A DNA stretch of 64,000 nt, taken from contig JAQPZY010000806.1 of the NCBI GenBank assembly GCA_029931535.1, positions 306,001-370,000 on the forward strand, given 5' to 3'. The translations under genes and the position numbers were made by a program. Origin of the DNA: Margaritifera margaritifera (lineage: Eukaryota; Mollusca; Bivalvia; Unionida; Margaritiferidae). A model generated the notes under the pieces. That model saw only the letters and a program-made list of their open reading frames with translations, made no database searches and had not been told where the DNA came from. Below, piece after piece: positions 35,931 to 48,664 of this stretch; positions within the stretch are counted from its first letter, which is position 1, and the number at the start of each line of letters is the position of its first letter.

Positions 35931-36058
35931 GTTTGTTAGTGGCCTTTGTATGAAATAATACCGAGTCATTTGGAAATTTACCGATCGCGGCGCTTGCGCT
36001 GAGTCCAGGTAAATGTAATACTGATTCGGTATCATTTCATACCGTGTTTCTAACAAAC
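35931..36058. mobile_element. Fold-back MITE, ~128 bp
   Basis: The left arm begins GTTTGTTAGTGGCCTTTGTA and the right arm read inward begins GTTTGTTAGAAACACGGTAT. They pair over most of 50 bp each (TATGAAATNATACCGANTCA core). The loop is GC-rich (GATCGCGGCGCTTGCGCTGA). No target duplication fixed. Confidence 0.75.
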
Positions 36059-36262
36059 AATGCAATGAATTTACCCCATCGATGACCTTAAAAATCTCTT
36101 TGCACTTTATTTCCTATCATGTCTATGTTTAAGCATGGCCGAGAAACGTTGGACGACTTGGGCGAATTCATGGCAAAATATGACGTCATTTGTAACGTCC
36201 CGTCACCCTGACTTTGTATTTTTAGTCTGTATCCAGACAACTGGGCAGACCCAGACAAGGCA

Positions 36263-36376
<114 letters not shown>

Positions 36377-36379
36377 CGT

Positions 36380-38498
36380 AATGGTCTTGTTCCGACTGCG
36401 AGAACGAGAAATGTATTGTCTAGGTATTTTTTCTGCTGTCCCGGAATGGTCTTCTACCAGGTCTTCAAGTGACTCATTTGAACCTTGAAAACGCAAGAAG
36501 CCAGTCAGAGGTTTGGTCAGTCTAAATGTCCCTAGTGTCATGCCATTAAAACAAAATACGATTTGTTTCTAATTGGCAACATATTTTCGCCATCAAAACA
36601 CAATAGAAACTGTTGATATTTGCCTGACATTTGTTAAAGTTGAAACCCATGGCTCTGAAAATGTCTTAATTTTATTTATTATTTCATATTCATTCTCTCT
36701 CCCAAAGACGTTGAAAAGACCATAACACAACCTAATATTTAAAGAAACAGCAAATCGACTGAATTCTAAACACATTTTAAAAGGAGTCATAAAAATGACA
36801 CAATGATTATTTAGAATACAAAAAAATAGGTATAAGCTGTAACATAAAAAGTTTTTCCACTTTAGGAACCAAGCACTAAGAACTGTAAAACAAGAAATTT
36901 AGAAACCTCCAATATATTTATTTTTCAAGCACTTTATGGTCTTAAAGTATTGTATTTTTCTGAAGCTTGAAGTTTTGCCACTTAGGTCTTTTATTATTTT
37001 TAGAAGAGATTACCGATTCAAAAACTGGTAAAATTCAGTGGTATGTGAAGACAATTATATTAGGATATCATGTTGGAATTATTGAAAATTTCCAAATATG
37101 ATGCTTAATTACAGACCAAGAATTATGCTGTCAGTAAGTTTCCTTTAAGTTTTAATAATAATCTAATAATTCCTACGGCTGAAAAACCAAGAATTATGCT
37201 GTCAGTAAGTTTCCTTTTAGTTTTAATAATGATTTAATAATTCCAACGGCTGAAAGATGCTCTAACGATCTTGATTTGCACTAAAGCTATTTTCACTGAT
37301 TTTTATGTTTTTAAAGTTTGAAAATAAAAGTGCTTCCAAAGTTTTGCCAAATACATCAAAGCTAAATTACATTATTATCGCTACAAAGTTCTGAAAGTAA
37401 AATATTTAAAGAAATTCTGACGATACTATAATGACCTATCAGTCCGGCAATTTGTGTTGGAAAACACCCACCCCTAACTGAGGCTATGTCGTTGATTATA
37501 TCCCCCATAAATGACCTTTACTGTGTAGGAGGAACAAAAACCCACACGTAATTAATCCGTCTGAGCGATCGTGCATTGCCGATGAAGTCTATCAAATTAT
37601 GTCGCGTATTGTTTGCTTTGTTTGCTAAGTTGAATTCTCAAGTCTTATTACGTGACATCGGAACAACAACAACAAAAACCCCACTGTATGGTTAACCATT
37701 TTGCCTGGATCTCTTACACATACAATTTAGGTCCTAATAAGGAGCTGGAGGATTTAAACAACAACAACTGCTACTACAACATAACAAAATTATAAGATTA
37801 ATAAAGTCTGATATTGATGAGAAAATTACTGTAGACATATTCGCACTACCCAATAAATAAATGTTAAAATTTCAAAATTCTGTGACGAGGAAATCTACAC
37901 ACAATTTTATTTAAAGGATTTTAAATTCATGTAATTGTATTTACACATAATAATAGCAAATAAACCAGACCAGAAATTTCCCAGATTGGTCGAGAGTCCT
38001 CAGCAGTATTATCATTATCGACGTAATGCAAGACACATGGTACATGACACATGGTACAAGACACATGGTACATGACACATGGTATATGACACATGTTACC
38101 ATAAGAGGATGTAATGTATCTAGTATAAACAATTATGGACAGCTTTCTATAGATAGATACACAGAAAGGTAAGAACAAATCAGATCAGCTTGAACGAGAT
38201 AAACAAAAACATGCACAAAACAGAATAAAGAAGTTATTTAAGGAAATTTTTGTTTTACACGCTATTCTTATGTTTGGTTTATGATAAAGACAGGCACGCT
38301 GAATACATTTGAAAATTATGAAATAATAAACGATACTAAAATCGTTGGCACAGAGTAATCATACTATTTAATAGCAAAAGAGAAATAAATGATATTTGTT
38401 CATGCCGACTAAAGTAAATAAGCGCACTATATATGATGAATGATAAACAAACATTTTTTAATGCAATCGAGATCATATTGATAATAGTTGCATGACTG

Positions 38499-38539
<41 letters not shown>

Positions 38540-40320
38540 TATAGCTCGAAACTTGCATCAGAAATCAGAAAGAATACATTTGTACAATAATACAAAATGG
38601 TAGAAATGAGAAACAACGTACCTACAGCACTGTTTATTGTTTGGATTAAATTAGCATGCACTGACATTCCCTCAGTATTGAGTGACGTTATGCCTTGCTT
38701 TCCAGGCAAGTTACTAAATGTAGCTATAGACATTTCATAGAGAGTTTCGGATTTAGGTATCAAACGTATCCTCGTGCAAGTATTCTTTCAATAATATAAC
38801 AAGAAGTGGACTTCAGATAAGGTAATATTTAATTGCTTTTAACAAACCAATCACACATCGCATTTTCTAAAACATTAATAGGTATTCTGTTAGTAATTTC
38901 CACTTTGTGGACAATTGGCGACTTTGGTCTCCATCGATAACGGCGTGTTGTAATTTCTCTGCCGTCTGTCTCGGTCTCTGTCTCTCTCAGTTATTGTCTT
39001 TCTCTCTCTGTCTCTGTCTCTCTCTGAAATGTAATTACTTACAATGAAAAGTTTGACATTACTTTACATCTGACGATATAATGCAGACTCAGAATTAAAA
39101 AAAGAATGTGAAACTAATTTGAACTATAAATGATATACGACAAACAATGGGAATGAATTACCGTAGTGTAACGGAACTCAACCCTAACTAGTGTCCGTCG
39201 CCAGATGGCGTGAGTGTACACTCTCATTTTTAGACTGGTTCACTAATAGATTTGACTGTGCTCATTAGTAAATTTTAGAAACAGGGAACCAACAGGTCCC
39301 TAGTACAGATATGCTACCTGGAGAATTTATGAGGATGAGTTCCATTGGTGGTTAGTAACCTTTGATCCGTGCTATTTGTCTGTTTTTACGGTCTATATAA
39401 TGCCAAAACAGTCCTCTTGACTTAGTCCAGAAGAATTTCGGTGAATAATTATATGTCTAATAAAGCATAACAATAAATCTCGCATACAGAATTCATTGAT
39501 CAATAATTTATTAGAGTGGAGACGGAGGAAAAGGAGTTAGGGGATAACATTTGTGGTTGATTAACGTAAATATATATGCAATTAGTGCGATAAGATTCAG
39601 GTTGTATATTGGATATTTTTTCTGAAAGTTCCACAGCTACTTATATCAGATTCCACTTATAAATTATCTCAATTTGTATGCTATCCTTTTGTTTGAATTC
39701 AACAGTTTTATTGGGTTTATCTTGTCCTTTGGATTTCATCAGCTCCATAGACAACAGTATTATATATTATTCAATTATTTACTAATGTTTTTTTCAGATA
39801 CAGACTCTATTTCCGTGGAATGTATTAAGTTCTATTTCTCGAGGGACCAATATTGAAATTGAACCACTTTGCATGGCCGCGTATTACATGAACTATTCAT
39901 GTAACAACAATCAGATCTCTCCAGATAATTTATAATGAAGTTTGATCACAAATTAATACGTCTGACGTACCAAAGCCATTATGATATGGTGAGGTTTTTG
40001 CTTGCATTGCAGTAATAGTTAGCTTTTAATGTAACGTGTCTTGAACACAATGCTGTTGGTAAGGAATAACTACACATTTTTACCAAACTTTTGTAACAAG
40101 CATTTAAATGGTTTAAAGGCGCATCATGTGATACAGAAAATTAGAAGTCAACAGTTTACAGCACCAGAATACAACTATTCATGTGCCCTTTTTGTGTGTT
40201 TTGACAATATTTGTAAACAATGGTTGGAATATAATTGTGTTATTTATTTCTTAAGATTCGTTATTAGTTTTATAACTATTTGTAACAACAGGAATTGAGC
40301 TTCATATTCTACAGAATTGA
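36380..40320. other. No gene; small tandem repeats only
   Basis: Holds a 71-bp tandem duplicate (37115-37256), a 14-15 bp array of GACACATGGTACAT (38033-38098), (TA)n at 38501-38537 and CT-rich sequence at 38956-39025. I see no coding region. Confidence 0.5.
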
Positions 40321-40325
40321 TGACG

Positions 40326-40617
40326 TCATGAAGCTTGAAAATCGATCACACACACTGCATGAACAAACTTCGCTTGAAAATCGATCACACACTCTGCATG
40401 AACAGACTTCGCTTGAAAATCGATCACACACTCTGCATGAACAAACTTCGCTTGAAAATCGATCACACACTCTGCATGAACATACTTCGCTTGAAAATCG
40501 ATCACACACACTGCATGAACAAACTTCGCTTGAAAATCGATCACACACACTGCATGAACAGACTTCGCTTCGCCAAGGCCGTTCATGCAGTGAGCAATTG
40601 AATTTCAAGCTTCATGA
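40326..40617. mobile_element. Fold-back element with 39-bp tandem repeats
   Basis: Six 39-bp units (40334-40567) start CTTGAAAATCGATCACACAC. A final unit is inverted: the right edge read inward begins TCATGAAGCTTGAAAT and ends CACTGCATGAAC, mirroring the left edge TCATGAAGCTTGAAAA...CACTGCATGAAC. Since 39 is 13 codons, all frames stay open (LENRSHTLHEQTS repeats), but I do not consider them protein. Inverted ends around a tandem core resemble some MITE and Helitron-derived families; not assigned. Confidence 0.75.
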
Positions 40618-41511
40618 ATTCATGAATCCTGTAAAAATATGAAGTTAAATTCTCAGTTGATTTCAGTGTTTTAAACAATAAACCGCATAATGCGTCAGAA
40701 TACATAATACAAGCCAAAGTGTTTAAATCTATGTTGTTTCAGTATTGGCATCATATTATCAGTAATGTCACTTGTTGATTGCCTGCTGACAATTGTGTTT
40801 CCTAGAACCAAGTGTTTCACTTCCGCTTTACCTTCAAAATAAATTGAAACGGTCTCCTCTGATGAACGGTGCTTATCTTTATTTTTTGCGGCAGTAAATT
40901 AAAAATAAAAAAAAAAAAAAACCGAAACAAAGAAAAACAAAGCACACCCCACCCCACCCCCACACAAAAAAAAATTAAAAAAATTGTTGATCGATTCATG
41001 TATTTATAAATTGAAAACAAAACATTGATTTAAGCGAGTGGACATTTAAAAATCGGCAACTGTTCCCTAACTTATTAGCATTCTAAACGGACGAGGTGAA
41101 CTTATATCAAGCCATTAAAAAGAGGTCGCGATCATAAAAACATTTTTAATCGAACTGACATTAATAGTATCAAATGGACAAGGCGCTTCATTCCTTCCTT
41201 TCTTCCTTACATAAGCTTATGTTCCCTTTGAAGTACATAATGTATAGGGCAGAATAGACTACATGTATATAATTCTAACATAACTCTTGAATCAAAATGT
41301 ATGGCAGGCATATTAATAAATAAATATTAATAAATACTTTTACAAATTTCAGAAAACATTTCACCTTACTTATTCGTTAATATTCAGACTGCTTATATAT
41401 CCATCAGCTTGGGTAAATCTGTCACTTTTTACATGGTACTGTGTTTTTCTCCCTTTTAATTTACATGGCAGTTATTACTATTTCTTATGTTTCTATATCT
41501 TTAAATGCCGA

Positions 41512-41513
<2 letters not shown>

Positions 41514-41568
<55 letters not shown>
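41514..41568. repeat. (TA)n microsatellite
   Basis: About 27 units. Confidence 0.97.
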
Positions 41569-41570
<2 letters not shown>

Positions 41571-41707
41571 CTCTATCCATCGATCGATTTATCTTTCTAT
41601 TCAATCACACATACATCATATCATAAATCTCTTTATACATACTACCTCGCCAGAGAAACTGCTTCATATTGACAATTCATACAGAAAATGATTGGCCAGC
41701 TCTGCTT

Positions 41708-41820
41708 CAAACAATAGACCAATGGTTATCAAACTTTTTGCGCCGGCGGCATACCTCTAGCTATTCGATGTATTGGTAATATATCAACTGCAGCAAGCCG
41801 CGGCCCATATTTTTAGGACC
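41708..41820 (+). mobile_element. hAT-MITE left-end fragment
   Basis: CAATGGTTATCAAACTTTTT followed by GCGCCGGCGGCATACC resembles the left end of hAT MITEs that start CAGTGGTTCTCAA. The right end is missing; the adjoining LINE starts there. Confidence 0.4.
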
Positions 41821-41821
41821 T

Positions 41822-43105
41822 TTGAATAGCCCAACGACAACGATTTGTCTGGTGTACGTATCAAATTCAGGACATTGGGCATGCTCAGTTAAAACCCGAG
41901 TTGTATTTGATCATAGATTCCCAGTCACCAATGGAGTCAAGCAAGGCTGTGTATTGGCCCCAACCCTCTGCAGTATGATGTTCTCTGCCATGCTTACTGA
42001 TGCCTTCCGTTACTATGACACTGGGATCGACATCAGATACCGGACTGACGGCAAGCTGTTTAATCTGAAAAGACTACAGGCGAAGACGAAGTTATAGTGA
42101 CTGTTCGTAATCTCATATTTGCTGACGACTGCTTCCTGAATACCAAATCTGAGTCTGACATGCAACAGAGTATGGACCATTTCGCTTCAGGTGGTGACAA
42201 TTTCGGTCTCACAATCAGTATCATGAAGACAGAGGTGTTGCACCAACATGCACCAAGAAAGCCTTACGTAGAGCCTACCATCACAGTCAGTGGACAAACC
42301 CTCGTGGCAGTGGACCAGTTCACTTATCTCGACAACACACTGTCACGTGCAATCCACATCGAAGATAAAACAAACGCCAGAATTGCTAAGACAAGTGTGG
42401 ACTTTGGTAGACTACATGCAAATGTGTGGGAGCGCAGAGGCATTGGTCCACAAAACAAAACTTAAGGTATACAAAGCCATTGTGTTGCCGACCATGGACA
42501 GTGTTCAGACGCCATGCTAAGAAGCTGAACCAGTTTCGCATGGGCTGCCTGAGGAAACTGATGAGGATAAGATGTCAGGACAGGGTCCCAGACACTGATG
42601 TTCTCACACGAGGTGGCATTCCAAGCAATCCAGAAATCACAGACGGGATGGGCAGGTCACGTCACCAGGATGTCAGAAAAGCGACTACCAAAAAGATCTT
42701 GTATGGCGAGCTGAAGGAGGAAAGTGATCTCAGGGTGTTCAGAAGAAACGCTTAAAAGATTCCCTCAAATCATCATTGAAACACTTCAACATTGACCCTG
42801 AGTATTGTAAAGATCTCACACAGGATTGCTCCACCTGGCGGAGTCTCATCCATGCTGGAGCTACAGCAGACTTTGAACGGAGGAGAACTGCAGTGGCAGT
42901 GCAGAAACTCGAGCAGCGTAAATCTCAGAACTGCAGCACGTCCTCTATTGACCAAGCAACCCAAGCGACATCTCCAGTCAAGTGTGAAATAAGCAGTTAA
43001 TACCACAAACTGGCCTGATCAGCCACTTACGTACTCACGGAAACCAAATCAGCTAGGGATGTCATAGTCATCTTCGAACTCGAATGACGAACAACACAGA
43101 CTTTT
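41822..43105 (+). mobile_element. RTE-like LINE, frameshifted reverse transcriptase and 3' UTR
   Basis: The RT reads GVKQGCVLAPTLCSMMFSAM (RT substrate-binding motif), then DGKLFNLKRLQAKTK. After a small frameshift at about 42097 come TVRNLIFADDCFLN (catalytic FADD), then GLTISIMKTEVLHQ, PYVEPTITVSGQ and DQFTYLDNTLSRA. Later pieces in other frames are LKVYKAIVLPTM, RHAKKLNQFRMGCLRKLMRI, PDTDVLTRGGIPSN, and the end FNIDPEYCKDL...CSTWRSLIHAGA. The stop is at 42999-43001, followed by a UTR with GATGTCATAGTCATCTTCGA. At least three frameshifts and a truncated 5' end: non-functional. Clade call from memory of similar proteins. Confidence 0.88.
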
Positions 43106-43109
43106 TAGA

Positions 43110-44590
43110 TATGAAATGTGTGTATACACGATTGTCAAATTCGCTTCAAGATAATCAACAAATCCAAAACTCCTCGCGGACCAGATTGTAAAAACAAGCG
43201 GGCGTACGGATTTCACCTTTCGCCACAAAAGACGTTAGAGTCGTTTTCTGCACAAATTGTGACATTTTTGTCCTGTCTTAATGATGCACTAAATTTTTAG
43301 AAGTAAAAGATTTTGACACTAAGGTGCTAATCCAATTAGGTCCGAATATTTTAGTGTAGAATATAAAAGAAAAAGAGTGAAAAAGTCGTTAATACCATTT
43401 CCCAAGCTCTCAAAAGGCAGAGTCTATTCAATTAGGCTTTCAAATTAGATTTCAGCTGTTACCGTTCAAGATAAATTTGCAAACAGAATTACGATAGGTT
43501 TCAAAAGGGCGCTTTTTTGGAAAAATATTTTGTAAGGTAACCAAATTATAAGCCGGTTTAGGACAAAATTATTCTTTCGTGACGGTTTCTCAATTGATTT
43601 TGACGTTTTGTGCCCTATACGGTTAAAAAAAGAAGATTGCTTTGATTAGAGTTTAGATCTAGAGGTAACTTGAGATAGAAATTACAAGTTTTGCATTTGT
43701 ACTAAAGCTTGAGATAAACATAAATCAAAGTGTTATCAAGTTTCTCTTCAGATTACGGAGGGAATGTTAGAATTATCAGTCGTTTCATCTACCATTTGGA
43801 ACTAAGTTGAATTTCTGAGATCTATAAGGGTACAGACACGGTAGACTAAACACAGTTAGATATTGTTTTTTATATTATTATTTTCGTGTGAGACATAACT
43901 GCATTCAGATAACAGATTTAACGTGTTGGTGGGCGCAACATCTTTTCACCAGCAATTAAGTAGAACAGAAACTTCCCGAAATATATTGCTTTAAAAGAAT
44001 TTGATATTTTAAGGAGTTTTATGTTGACAAAGAAGTAAAATAAAATCTTGCGACAAAAAAGAATCATTGAGTTACATATTATTTCATACAAGACTTAGAG
44101 GAAAACAGGCTGGTTGTGACAAACCATTTTTTGAAGTGTAAAATGTGTAGAAAATTCGATATTACCAACTTTTTTTTTTGTTGGTTTTTTTGTTTAAATT
44201 TTTTAAAACACTTTTACAGGGATAATTTCGTTCTTTTCCGCAATCGACGATTTTTCCGATGCATAGGACGTCGCCATATTTATAATCTCTTAACCTTTGA
44301 AATCAATCATAGCTCGTACTGTGAGGCAATCTGATACCCATATAAGGCTATAAACAACGCCGCTACCTGCATTTACTGTTTGACCCCGGTGTCAGACTCG
44401 TTTTGAAACGTCATTTCTTATTATATAACAATGCATTTTTGACGAAAAGATCAATACATTTACTATGACTGTACTAGATCTGCTAGCTTAAGCAATAAAG
44501 TTATTGTTCTTTCTTTTACTTGGGCTAATTCTTTCGAAAGCAAGGTTAAACTGAGAAACAAACGCCTTACTGCAAGTTTCTAGTATATTT
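43110..44590. other. No recognisable gene
   Basis: AT-rich sequence. The last ~250 bp may be an LTR remnant: CATATAAGGC at 44340, AATAAAG at 44495, and an end in TTCA directly before a GGTGGCAGCGGCG word that resembles a primer-binding-site region. Weak. Confidence 0.25.
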
Positions 44591-44593
44591 CAA

Positions 44594-44703
44594 CTTGTGG
44601 TGGCAGCGGCGTTATCCGAGCTGTAAGGGGATGTAATCCACAGTGATGCTTGTGGTGGCAGCGGCGTTATCCGAGCTGTAAGGGGATGTAATCCACAGTG
44701 ATG
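44594..44703. repeat. 55-bp perfect tandem duplicate
   Basis: Two identical 55-bp units starting CTTGTGGTGGCAGCGGCGTT. Perfect identity means a recent event. Confidence 0.95.
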
Positions 44704-44709
44704 CTTGTA

Positions 44710-46105
44710 CCTGAGACGTTGCTTAGTCTGTTCAGGTTTAGAGACAAGTAGATAAGCAGTATCTAGCAGTATCTTTATAACATTTTAAGCTTACGTAACA
44801 AGTCAGTAACAGTGATCTTGCCTTTGAGAAAAACGGTATGTTCCCATGAGTATGTTTCGCGATTTTGTTGACAGCCTTATACATTGTTTCCTCGTGTAAT
44901 CTTCGTAATCTGAATTAATCGTCATTATTTACTATACTGTTTAATATCTTTGTTCGGTATCATTTTTTTTCTTCCAACAATTCCAAAGGAAAACTTAATA
45001 ATAACAACGAATCGGTAGATTAATGTCTCGGTAATAAACCAGACTTTACTAAGTAACGTCATAACTATATCTATCATGGCGACTTTCGTAGCCCGGAAAA
45101 TAGGCATAAAGGTTTGATATTAATCGCCATATTTGTAAAACTGCTAATTGTATTTTAATATAATTTTGGTACATATTTCCATTCGCTTCAAATGAAAAAT
45201 TGGAGTTCCTTTTCCTTTAAATAAATAGACTATTTTAAGTTTGTGTGATGAAGAATGGTGCATTGTAGGTGTTCCGATCATAGATCGGTGACAGCATCAA
45301 TCCTTCAACATCATTGACAGAGTAATTATGTGATGATACTGTTTTGTTGATTTAACCGAAGCAACATAATTACTTTCGATCTCTATTTCCCAATCGATCC
45401 ATTGAAACAGAAGTTCTAAATTTACAGTCGTTGAGAGATCAGTATATAAACCTACCAGTTTCACTCTTCGTCAACAACTGCAGATCAGGTGTCAGATTCT
45501 CAGAATTTGGTCAACATCTGTGCCAAGGAATTCACGATTACTGATGAGAACCTGTGTACATCAATCAAGGTCAATCGCTAGCACTGAGATTACGCACTTG
45601 CTGGGCATTTCTAAATTGTCGGCTTATCTTCTTCCTCCCCCACCCCCAATTCACAAATAGTTTATTTGTTTTGAGCGTTGTTTTACGTAGTGTCATGAAG
45701 TACGCGAGCCTATTAATAACATTTCCACCAGGAAGTTGTCACCTAACTTTCACGTGTGTCATTTTTCTTGGCAACTCTGGACTCAATTTGATGAACATTC
45801 CTGACTTCCACCTGTGAAGATAAAAGTATTTCACATCAGTCGCAAAGAATCAAATTGTGACCAGAATAAGAGCATTTGTATACATAGGATCACTGATAAA
45901 TTTTCAGTGCCCCACATGCCTACTTTAATGTTCGAGTCCCTACCTTCAACACTGTTCCATCCTGTTTTAAGGGATCTGCGCAATGCCTAGACGGTTTGAG
46001 CGCTGGTACATGAGAGCTAGGCGATAGGTGCAGTTACTCACGGCAAGGGTTTGATTCATGCTTGGAACGTATTACATAAATTACATGACACTCTGACCTG
46101 TTTGA
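44710..46105. other. No recognisable gene; possible TATA promoter
   Basis: TATATAAA at 45443-45450 with TTCACTCTTCG about 20 bp downstream would place a start near 45470. No convincing coding sequence follows (a 38-codon frame from 45544 ends in a proline run). Confidence 0.2.
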
Positions 46106-46108
46106 CTA

Positions 46109-46111
<3 letters not shown>

Positions 46112-46182
<71 letters not shown>

Positions 46183-46229
46183 ATGTATGTATGTATGTAT
46201 GTATGTATGTATGTATGTATGTATGTATG
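46112..46229. repeat. (TA)n(TATG)n compound microsatellite
   Basis: About 34 TA units are followed by about 12 tetramers of TATG. Confidence 0.97.
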
Positions 46230-46406
46230 GTGAACGCTTCAAATTATAATATTCACCTGTTACTTTTCAAAACATGGAAATTAGATCATTCATGAGTCAA
46301 GAAGAATTTTTTTTTGAAACATCCTCTATGTTTATTTTCTTTCCCAAAACTTCAGTGTTTGTATTATTTCCCTCGAACTTGCATGTCGACGACACGAACC
46401 GGAATA

Positions 46407-46627
46407 TACCATCTATGCTAGCGTATAACCCGATACCAACTACAAACTGCATAGACCCAGATCTGCCGTCGCATAATGCGCCGGCAGATCTGGGTCTATG
46501 CAGTTTGTAAGGACTAATAAGTAGAACAAACAACGTAGACTCTGAACTGCCGGCGCATTAGGCGACGGCAGATCAAGGTCTATGTTGTTTGCATTTGGAT
46601 GAAGGTTATATGCGAGTATTGACGGTA
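46407..46627. mobile_element. Double-hairpin palindromic MITE, copy 2
   Basis: Hairpin A (AAACTGCATAGACCCAGATC arms, 46445-46507) is nearly perfect. A spacer AAGGACTAATAAGTAGAAC is followed by hairpin B (AAACAACGTAGACTCTGAAC arms). The outer ends are TACCATCTATGCTAGCGTAT and, read inward from the right, TACCGTCAATACTCGCATAT. This copy best shows the full layout TIR-A-spacer-B-TIR in 221 bp. Confidence 0.85.
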
Positions 46628-46629
46628 GT

Positions 46630-47990
46630 ACAGCTATTAATAGCAATAGTTTATCACGATATTAATGGCGAATTTTCCTATTCTCAATCCATACTATAAA
46701 TAAACTCGCCAAAAGAGAGTAATTTGTTAATCAGTGCTTCATTTAATCAGTTCTCTCGAGTCAGAATCGCAAAATCATCCACTTTACGGCAACAAAGTTT
46801 TTTAAACTTCGTCATGTATATCATTAAAAAAATACTAGCATTTCGATCAATAAACTTCAAACTGAACATGTGATTAAAAACGATTTTTGTTTAATTCGTT
46901 GAAAGAAGACGTCGAATAATTCTGTTTCTATCAACTTAATGTGATGATGATCAATACTCTGGCTCGCGGAGTTCCCATCATGAAAATTTGCTAGATCGCT
47001 AGACAGTGTACCGTGGCTTGTCTTAGATTCTTAGATCCAAAAGAAAAGTGTTCCTCAAATCCAGGCTAAAAAAAAGCAACACGACCATTATGTTTTTATT
47101 TCTGGAAAATAAAAATATCGTCCTATGCCTGACAAGTTTCGATGTTCATTTTCTTATCTCTAGGAAATGAACACGTTTTACGGGAATCTGAAGAATGACA
47201 TGATTTCAGACATGTCAAATAAGCCTATTAGATGATATGATTTTAGACTTGTCAAATAAGCCTATTAGATCTGCTTCGTGAAACAAGTTTATGGAAGAGA
47301 TCTAATTATTTTCTTGCAGAACCAAACAGAACCTTGCTAATAAAACGTCTACCTTGAGTTAGAAACATTCAAATTCATCAAAATGCAGGTTACGGTTATA
47401 TAAAGCAATACTATGTACGCTCGTTTATTGCAAGAAGTTGTAATTCTTTTCTGGTGAAAACAGTTTTCTTGCTCAGGAATAGGCGTAATTAGAAATGTAA
47501 TTTGTTCACTTGGGGCGTATTTATATCAAGAAAACGTCTTGTATCTGCTCTAACTATAATAAATTCTGTCTTCCTTATTTGCAATAATTTGTGCAATAAT
47601 TCATATCTCTGAAAATAAAAAATGTGTTATAAAACTTCATTTTCCTTGATGTAATTTAATATCTCTGTACTCGTAAGATCATTTCAGGGTTAGCAAATAT
47701 AATTCTAAATGACATGTGGAAATATTTCATACACATATTAACTGACAACTATGCTAGATTGTTGATGAAAAGATTGGAGTTTCCCCTAATTGTGTCAGTT
47801 CCTTATCTGCTGGTTTTCAGTGGCAATCGTTATATAATTACACACCTGAAGCGTGAATCATGACAGAGTAAAAGAGTTTTAGACCTGGTCAACATCAATG
47901 ACGTAAAAAACACAAGAAAGGAAATTGTATTGCTTTTTTGATTGACAAAGCCATCTTCATATAAAATGATAATCTGGTACAATTTATTTT
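46630..47990. other. No recognisable gene
   Basis: A ~38-bp tandem duplicate with TCAAATAAGCCTATTAGAT lies at about 47195-47270. Otherwise AT-rich. Confidence 0.4.
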
Positions 47991-47998
47991 ATTCATAG

Positions 47999-48172
47999 AA
48001 CAATGGCTTGTACAACTTATGTGCTGAACTTTGTTTCCATCAAATAAATAGTTCTGTGCCTACCAACATAAATTGTAACCGTACTGCACAAGCAGGCCAT
48101 CCTGGTTTAAACCAGGCATTGAAGCATGTTGCTTACAAAGCAGCACTAGGAAACACCCGCGTGATGTTTAAA
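47999..48172 (+). CDS. Candidate internal exon, 58 codons, unknown protein
   Basis: A phase 0-0 open segment of exactly 174 nt lies between an acceptor (TTTATTTTATTCATAG) and a donor GTAAGC at 48173. It reads NNGLYNLCAELCFHQINSSV, then PTNINCNRTAQAGHPGLNQA, then LKHVAYKAALGNTRVMFK. Three cysteines and two N-glycosylation sequons (NSS, NRT) suggest an extracellular domain. Composition is protein-like and the local GC rises. Family not recognised; no flanking exons were found within a few kb. Confidence 0.5.
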
Positions 48173-48458
48173 GTAAGCAAATCACCAGATGCTTCGACGT
48201 ACATGTGAGACCAGGAAGCTATCTAAGCATGAAAGTTCAGGCAAGAAATTAATGAAACTTTTGAGTACAAAATTCGACTTTTATTCGAAACTCAAATGAT
48301 AGAAATTGTCCATTGATCCAAGTGTAAGCTTTTTAAATTCGCTGAAATACTTTAGGTGATCAAAGCAGCTAATGCTGAAAATTTCATGCAATTATCACCA
48401 ATTCGTCTTTGCGAAGTTGAGGAGAGACATTATAGAACACCAAGCGTCCGTCTACACC

Positions 48459-48500
48459 TATAAAAGCATATACGTTCGGAAAGCATCATTACATCTCAGT
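48459..48500 (+). promoter_or_regulatory. Possible TATA promoter
   Basis: TATAAAAG at 48459 with an initiator-like TCAGTC at 48496. The spacing of ~39 bp is longer than usual, so the call is weak. Confidence 0.2.
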
Positions 48501-48664
48501 CATTCTTTCTTCGTAGATCCTAGGCAACAGTTTGGAGTTAGTGGATTTCATAGCACCTACCCCCTAAGAAGAGCTAAGTGCACTAACTTAAAAACTTGTA
48601 CATTAGTTGTGCATTCTAGGTTAAGTTTTTGCGTTTAGCTCATAAGTACATGTTTGTATACATA

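Noticed and set aside
40295..40642. 115-codon ORF of 13-residue repeats
   Set aside because: 39-bp array keeps every frame open on both strands; explained by the fold-back array.
42773..43006. Minus-strand ORF
   Set aside because: Shadow of the RTE-like LINE C-terminus read on the plus strand.
46440..46646. Minus-strand ORF with repeated DLDLPSPNAPA-like words
   Set aside because: Antisense reading of the double-hairpin MITE.
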